64,000 nt of DNA from Dillenia suffruticosa (taxonomy: Eukaryota > Streptophyta > Magnoliopsida > Dilleniales > Dilleniaceae): NCBI GenBank assembly GCA_033439265.1, contig JAVTVX010000001.1, positions 19,672,608-19,736,607 of the forward strand. The letters are read 5' to 3'. Under the pieces are notes generated by a model. It was given only the letters and a program-made list of their open reading frames with translations. It was not told the DNA's origin and did not search any database. Positions 60,156-64,000 of the stretch are shown here, piece after piece; positions within the stretch are counted from its first letter, which is position 1; the number at the start of each line of letters is the position of its first letter. A program made the position numbers and the translations under genes.

Positions 60156-63100
60156 TTTATATTTATACATTTTTTAACGTTTCGGTATATATTCTTGCCG
60201 TTTTTTCATATTGTTTCGCATTGATAAGTCACCTGATTTAAGATCAATTGGTATTACTATATATGTTATAGAGGTTAAGTGCATGTAATTTATAAAAATG
60301 GTGGGCTACGTAGACAATTTTTAGCCTATGACTAATTTTTTTATTTTTTATTTTTTTATTTTTTTTCCACTTTCCTGAGGGCTATGCCCTGAATAAAAAA
60401 CGGAGGGAGGACTATAGGGTTTTAAATTCTTACCCTTACCGGGGGTAAGAAATCCCGGTGTCATTTGGCCAAAGTCCATTCGTGACTATGTACCGACTGA
60501 AGTTTTTAATTTTCTAGTCCCATGTTCGAAACCAGGTCCCATGCCTCTTTTTTTTTTTAATTATTATTTTGAAAACTATATTTATTTTTTTATAAACGAT
60601 CGGTATTTGATAATCAATTAGATTTTATTAAGTTCAGTTTAAATCAGATTGAGCTGTTAAAAGAATAAAATCTTTTTTACGTCTGTTTTTTTATATATAA
60701 AACTCGAAAATAAAATTTTAATTTGATAGAATTTATCTACCGAATTAAATTAGATCCACTGAATAGATTTCTTAGAGACTCTTGACTAGATGTATATTAT
60801 TTATTGTGTTTCTTTATATTTTCATTATCTCTTAATATTTTTGTTTAATTTTTTATTATATAAATCAATTTTGTAATATTTTTTATACAAAAGTTTACAT
60901 TCATGATTAAAAAATTATTGACTATTTAATTTATAATTTATATTAATTTTAAATTATATATTTTTTTTAATAAAATAATTCTCATCGATAACGCGGATGC
61001 TGAAAATTGCTGTGGCATTTTTTTTTTTTTTTTTTGGTTAAGAAAGGAGAAAAGAATTTAGATTAAATTTGATTCAATTGGGGGAAGAAAAAGGAGCCCG
61101 CTTTTCAAAGTTGTAGCTAAAAATGTTGATAGAATTGGGACATGAGATACTGCATGGGTCCTTGTCATGTAGTGCGTGTTCAATCTGTGGGCTTAGTCGC
61201 AAGTGTAACGCTCGCTCTCTCTCTCTCTTTCTTCCCGAACTCGGTCACCATCCAACGCACCCCAAGTGATGCCAATGCAATGCATCTGATGGGCTCCATT
61301 GAATCATGCATATCTCTTCCCCTGCCACGTTTGAATTTTCACCAAACGGTGCTTATCCACTCTTTCACTACAACGTGTTTGGCGGAAGAGTTAAATCCGA
61401 GTCAGAAAAAAGGCTATCAAATTACCCATCTTTAGGAGACTCATTCCTCTGTGGCAGTGAGAGTTCAAGATTCTATAATCTCTCTGCTCTTAATTACCCT
61501 CCTAATACCCAAAAAGAAAGAAAAAGGGTTATTGAGAATTTGTGGTGTTGTTGAGAATTTGTGTATTCTTTCACTACTTTTTGTTTACTTCTCCCAAATC
61601 CCCCCTTGCCCATCATTCTCATAAATTCATTCGTACCAAACACAGCCTTAGAGTTTCACATTCGCACTATAAAAACCTGGTCATTCGTTGAGAGTCGCTC
61701 ATTCAAGAGTGAGTCTTTCTTTGGTACATACTCGTGCGTGAGAGAAACAGAACAAGCAACCATGCAGGTAACCTTGCTTCCTCTTTCCAGTTTCTTTTAG
61801 CAAAAATGACATGCCTGTTTTTCATTTGCCTTGTTTCTGGATCACCCCATTTCAAGTTTATGTTGATTGACTGCATGCTTGATTGTGCAGAGAGTTTTTA
61901 CTTTTGGCAAAGGAAGGAGTGAAGGCAACAAGGGCATGAAGTCCTTGGTGAGAAGAACTCCATTATCATTTTCATTATGCTCTTTCATTTTTCTACCATC
62001 CCAGTACCTTTAGATCGCCATGGTTGGCGATCTCAGAGTCACCATTTTCATGAATTTTATGGGTATATGTGTATTTGTAGTTGGGAGGGAAAGGAGCAAA
62101 TCTAGCAGAGATGGCAAGCATAGGGTTGTCGGTTCCGCCGGGACTGACAATATCAACAGAAGCATGTCAAGAGTATCAGCTAATTGGGAAAAAGCTACCA
62201 CAAGGGTTGTGGGAGGAGATTTTGGAAGGGTTAAAGAGTATGGAGGAGGACATGGGTGCTTCTCTTGGTGACCCTTCTAAGCCTCTTCTCCTCTCTGTCA
62301 GATCAGGAGCTGCGGTATGAACACCCCATTATTCATCATCTTTATCTTGTTTTTGGTGATTTTGGCCATAATTTTGCTTCACCATTGAAGGTTCCAAGTG
62401 CACAATTTTTCAAACTCTGCTATCATTTTTTTTTCTTTTTTTGCATTGTAACAATTTTTGTTTGTTTCTCATTTAGTTCGATTGATACAGTGATTTTGAC
62501 CTTAAACTTATCAGCTAAATTAGTGGGATTAGTTTTTTTTTAACATGGCTTTTTGTTCTAATCATTTTTTGTTTGTTTGTTTGTTCTATCTTTTTTTTTT
62601 TTTTAAATATTTTAATAAATCCAAAAGTACTCAATTTGAGTGGTCAACCATTCGTTTGTCGCCCAGTAGCTATTGAAATGGTGATTTTGTCCATAGCCCT
62701 GATTTATAATGAAGCATCAACTAATCAATAGAATAATTCCTTAGATTGAAGCTATTGTAACAATTTTGAAGTTGATAGTTGTACGAGGAGTCTTTTGTTC
62801 TTAAAGGGTGTAAAATCTTTCTCCTTTCATTCACCAAATTGAGTTTTTCTTCTTTTTCCTTTTTTTTTGGAATGAACAAACCAGATTTCCATGCCTGGTA
62901 TGATGGACACTGTTCTAAACCTTGGACTGAATGATGAAGTAGTTGCTGGATTAGCTACAAAAAGTGGAGAGCGTTTCGCTTATGATTCATACAGGCGATT
63001 TTTGGACATGTTTGGAGGTGTTGTAAGTACTTTTCTTTTCTTGTTTTTCATTAGAGTTCCATTTGAGACAGAGTTGAAAGAAAAAGCTTGCTTTGTGTAT

Positions 63101-63983
63101 GATTGAAGGTGATGAGCATTCCTCACTCATCATTTGAGGCAAAGTTGGAGAAGCTCAAGGACATCAAAGGGGTTGATCAAGACACAGATTTAACAGCAGC
63201 TGATCTTAAAGAGCTTGTTGAACAGTACAAGGCTGTCTATGTTGAAGCAATAGGCAAAAAATTTCCTTCGGGTACTTAACATTCATAATCACCAATCACA
63301 TTTTACTGTATAAGTCTTATGAAAAACTGTAATCTTATGCAAATGTTTTCACCTTGTAGATCCTAAAAAACAGCTAGAGTTGGCTGTTAAAGCAGTGTTC
63401 GATTCATGGGACAGTCCTAGAGCCATTAAGTACCGAAATATCAATAAAATAACTGGACTGAAAGGAACTGCGGTTAATATCCAATCTATGGTGTTTGGGA
63501 ACATGGGAAACACTTCGGGTACTGGTGTTCTTTTCACTAGGAATCCGAGCACCGGTGAGAAGAAACTCTATGGAGAATTTCTAGTTAATGCTCAGGGAGA
63601 GGATGTAGTTGCTGGAATTAGGACTCCGGAGGACCTAGACGCTATGAAAAATTGCATGCCCGAAGCCTACAAGGAGCTTGTGGAGAATTGCGAAATTTTA
63701 GAAAGACATTACAAGGAAATGATGGTGAGAATTGCATGCTTGAATTCCTGTCAAATGTATGATTATGTAGTACATAGTACTGAGTCATTTGTGGTGAATT
63801 CAGGATATTGAATTTACAGTACAAGAAAAAAGGCTTTGGATGTTGCAGTGTCGAACGGGAAAAAGGACTGGAAAAGGTGCTGTAAAGATTGCTGTGGACA
63901 TGGTGAGGGAAGGACTTGTTGACAAGAAGACTGCAATCAAGATGGTTGAGCCGCAGCATCTCGACCAACTTCTTCATCCACAG
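58699..63983 (+). CDS. PPDK: Pyruvate,phosphate dikinase, plastid form, N-terminal part (runs off right edge)
   Basis: Plastid exon 1 is 58699-58953. Common exons are 61891-61947, 62081-62314, 62885-63022, 63109-63271, 63360-63724 and 63804-63983; a donor GTATTA follows and the rest lies outside the window. PPDK interconverts pyruvate, ATP and Pi with PEP, AMP and PPi. Exon 1 encodes an 85-residue Ser/Thr/Arg-rich transit peptide ([16 protein letters not shown]) ending [12 protein letters not shown], joined in phase 0 to [15 protein letters not shown]. The ATP-grasp (PPDK_N) domain is visible: [49 protein letters not shown] and [20 protein letters not shown]. The swivelling phosphohistidine and PEP-binding domains are beyond the edge. 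A leader intron (58462-58668) precedes exon 1. Intron 1 contains the cytosolic promoter. Confidence 0.95.
58978..60110. repeat. Tandem ~616-bp duplication inside PPDK intron 1
   Basis: Copy 1 starts at 58978 (TGTCTAATGGGTAGTTATA) and copy 2 at 59594. Both include TTAGGATGTCATTGTCCAA, a TTGAATCCAAATTAATTTG block and an internal SINE-like segment with TTTCGAACTCGA or TTTCGAACTTGA. A third short copy of the TTAGGATGTC block lies at about 59461-59512. Copies have diverged by scattered changes. Confidence 0.8.
60122..60147. repeat. (TA)n microsatellite in PPDK intron 1
   Basis: A TA dinucleotide run followed by a T run. Confidence 0.9.
61668..61675 (+). promoter_or_regulatory. TATA box of the internal (cytosolic) PPDK promoter
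   Basis: TATAAAAA lies about 90 bp upstream of the cytosolic ATG at 61762, inside the intron that follows the plastid exon. This fits a separate transcription start for the cytosolic isoform. Confidence 0.65.
61762..61767 (+). CDS. PPDK: Alternative first exon of cytosolic PPDK (ATGCAG)
   Basis: A two-codon first coding exon, ATG CAG, followed by donor GTAACC at 61768. It splices in phase 0 to 61891, giving [14 protein letters not shown], the usual start of cytosolic PPDK. Exon 61891 is shared with the plastid transcript, whose transit exon replaces MQ. Confidence 0.8.
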
Positions 63984-64000
63984 GTATTATATATTTGTTG

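Noticed and set aside
1..64000. Endogenous viral or pararetroviral insertion
   Set aside because: No capsid, movement, protease or viral polymerase-like frames were recognised.

Overview
This is nuclear DNA of a flowering plant, most likely a eudicot. The genes have split plant-type exons with GT..AG introns and long AT-rich intergenic stretches. (CT)n/(GA)n microsatellites are abundant, and there are remnants of plant L1-type LINEs and tRNA-derived SINEs. The species cannot be named from the sequence alone. No tRNA or rRNA gene, CRISPR array, bacterial operon or viral genome was seen.

Layout. 1-750: the last exons of an unidentified plus-strand gene. 2265-3329 (-): an intronless GATL-type GT8 glycosyltransferase, most like GATL3/GATL4. 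4980-6510: a 5'-truncated LINE and a cluster of SINEs. 6.5-15 kb: gene-poor and microsatellite-rich. 15196-16215 (+): an intronless S-adenosylmethionine decarboxylase of the SAMDC4/BUD2 kind, with a short leader free of upstream AUGs. 17.7-18.7 kb: a complete SINE and a LINE stub, both with target-site duplications. 19886-21264: seven tandem ~200-bp units. 23616-26377 (+): a two-exon PP2C35-like phosphatase. 26910-27878: a chimeric duplication joining a piece of a SAC3B intron to a second copy of the PP2C terminal exon. 31229-42012 (-): a 15-exon SAC3B gene (TREX-2 mRNA export). 43730-44007: an MSRB pseudogene. 44931-45490 (-): a three-exon twin-CX9C COA4-like gene that is easy to miss. 48610-54559 (+): an RF298/RF4-like RING E3 ligase. 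54.8-57 kb: a three-unit tandem repeat and several SINEs. 58699 to the right edge (+): pyruvate,phosphate dikinase with a plastid first exon and a separate cytosolic promoter and first exon in intron 1. The gene runs off the window.

The genes do not form one pathway. They are independent housekeeping and metabolic genes: cell-wall or xylan/pectin glycosylation, polyamine synthesis, phosphatase signalling, mRNA export, cytochrome oxidase assembly, ubiquitylation, and plastid/cytosolic pyruvate metabolism. From memory, GATL4, PP2C35 and SAC3B also lie close together on Arabidopsis chromosome 3 (At3g06260, At3g06270, At3g06290), so this part of the window looks like an ancient conserved block. 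The most unusual structures are the chimeric PP2C/SAC3B duplication, the tandem array whose ORFs overlap stop-to-start, a tandemly duplicated exon in SAC3B, and the family of SINEs with clear insertion footprints.
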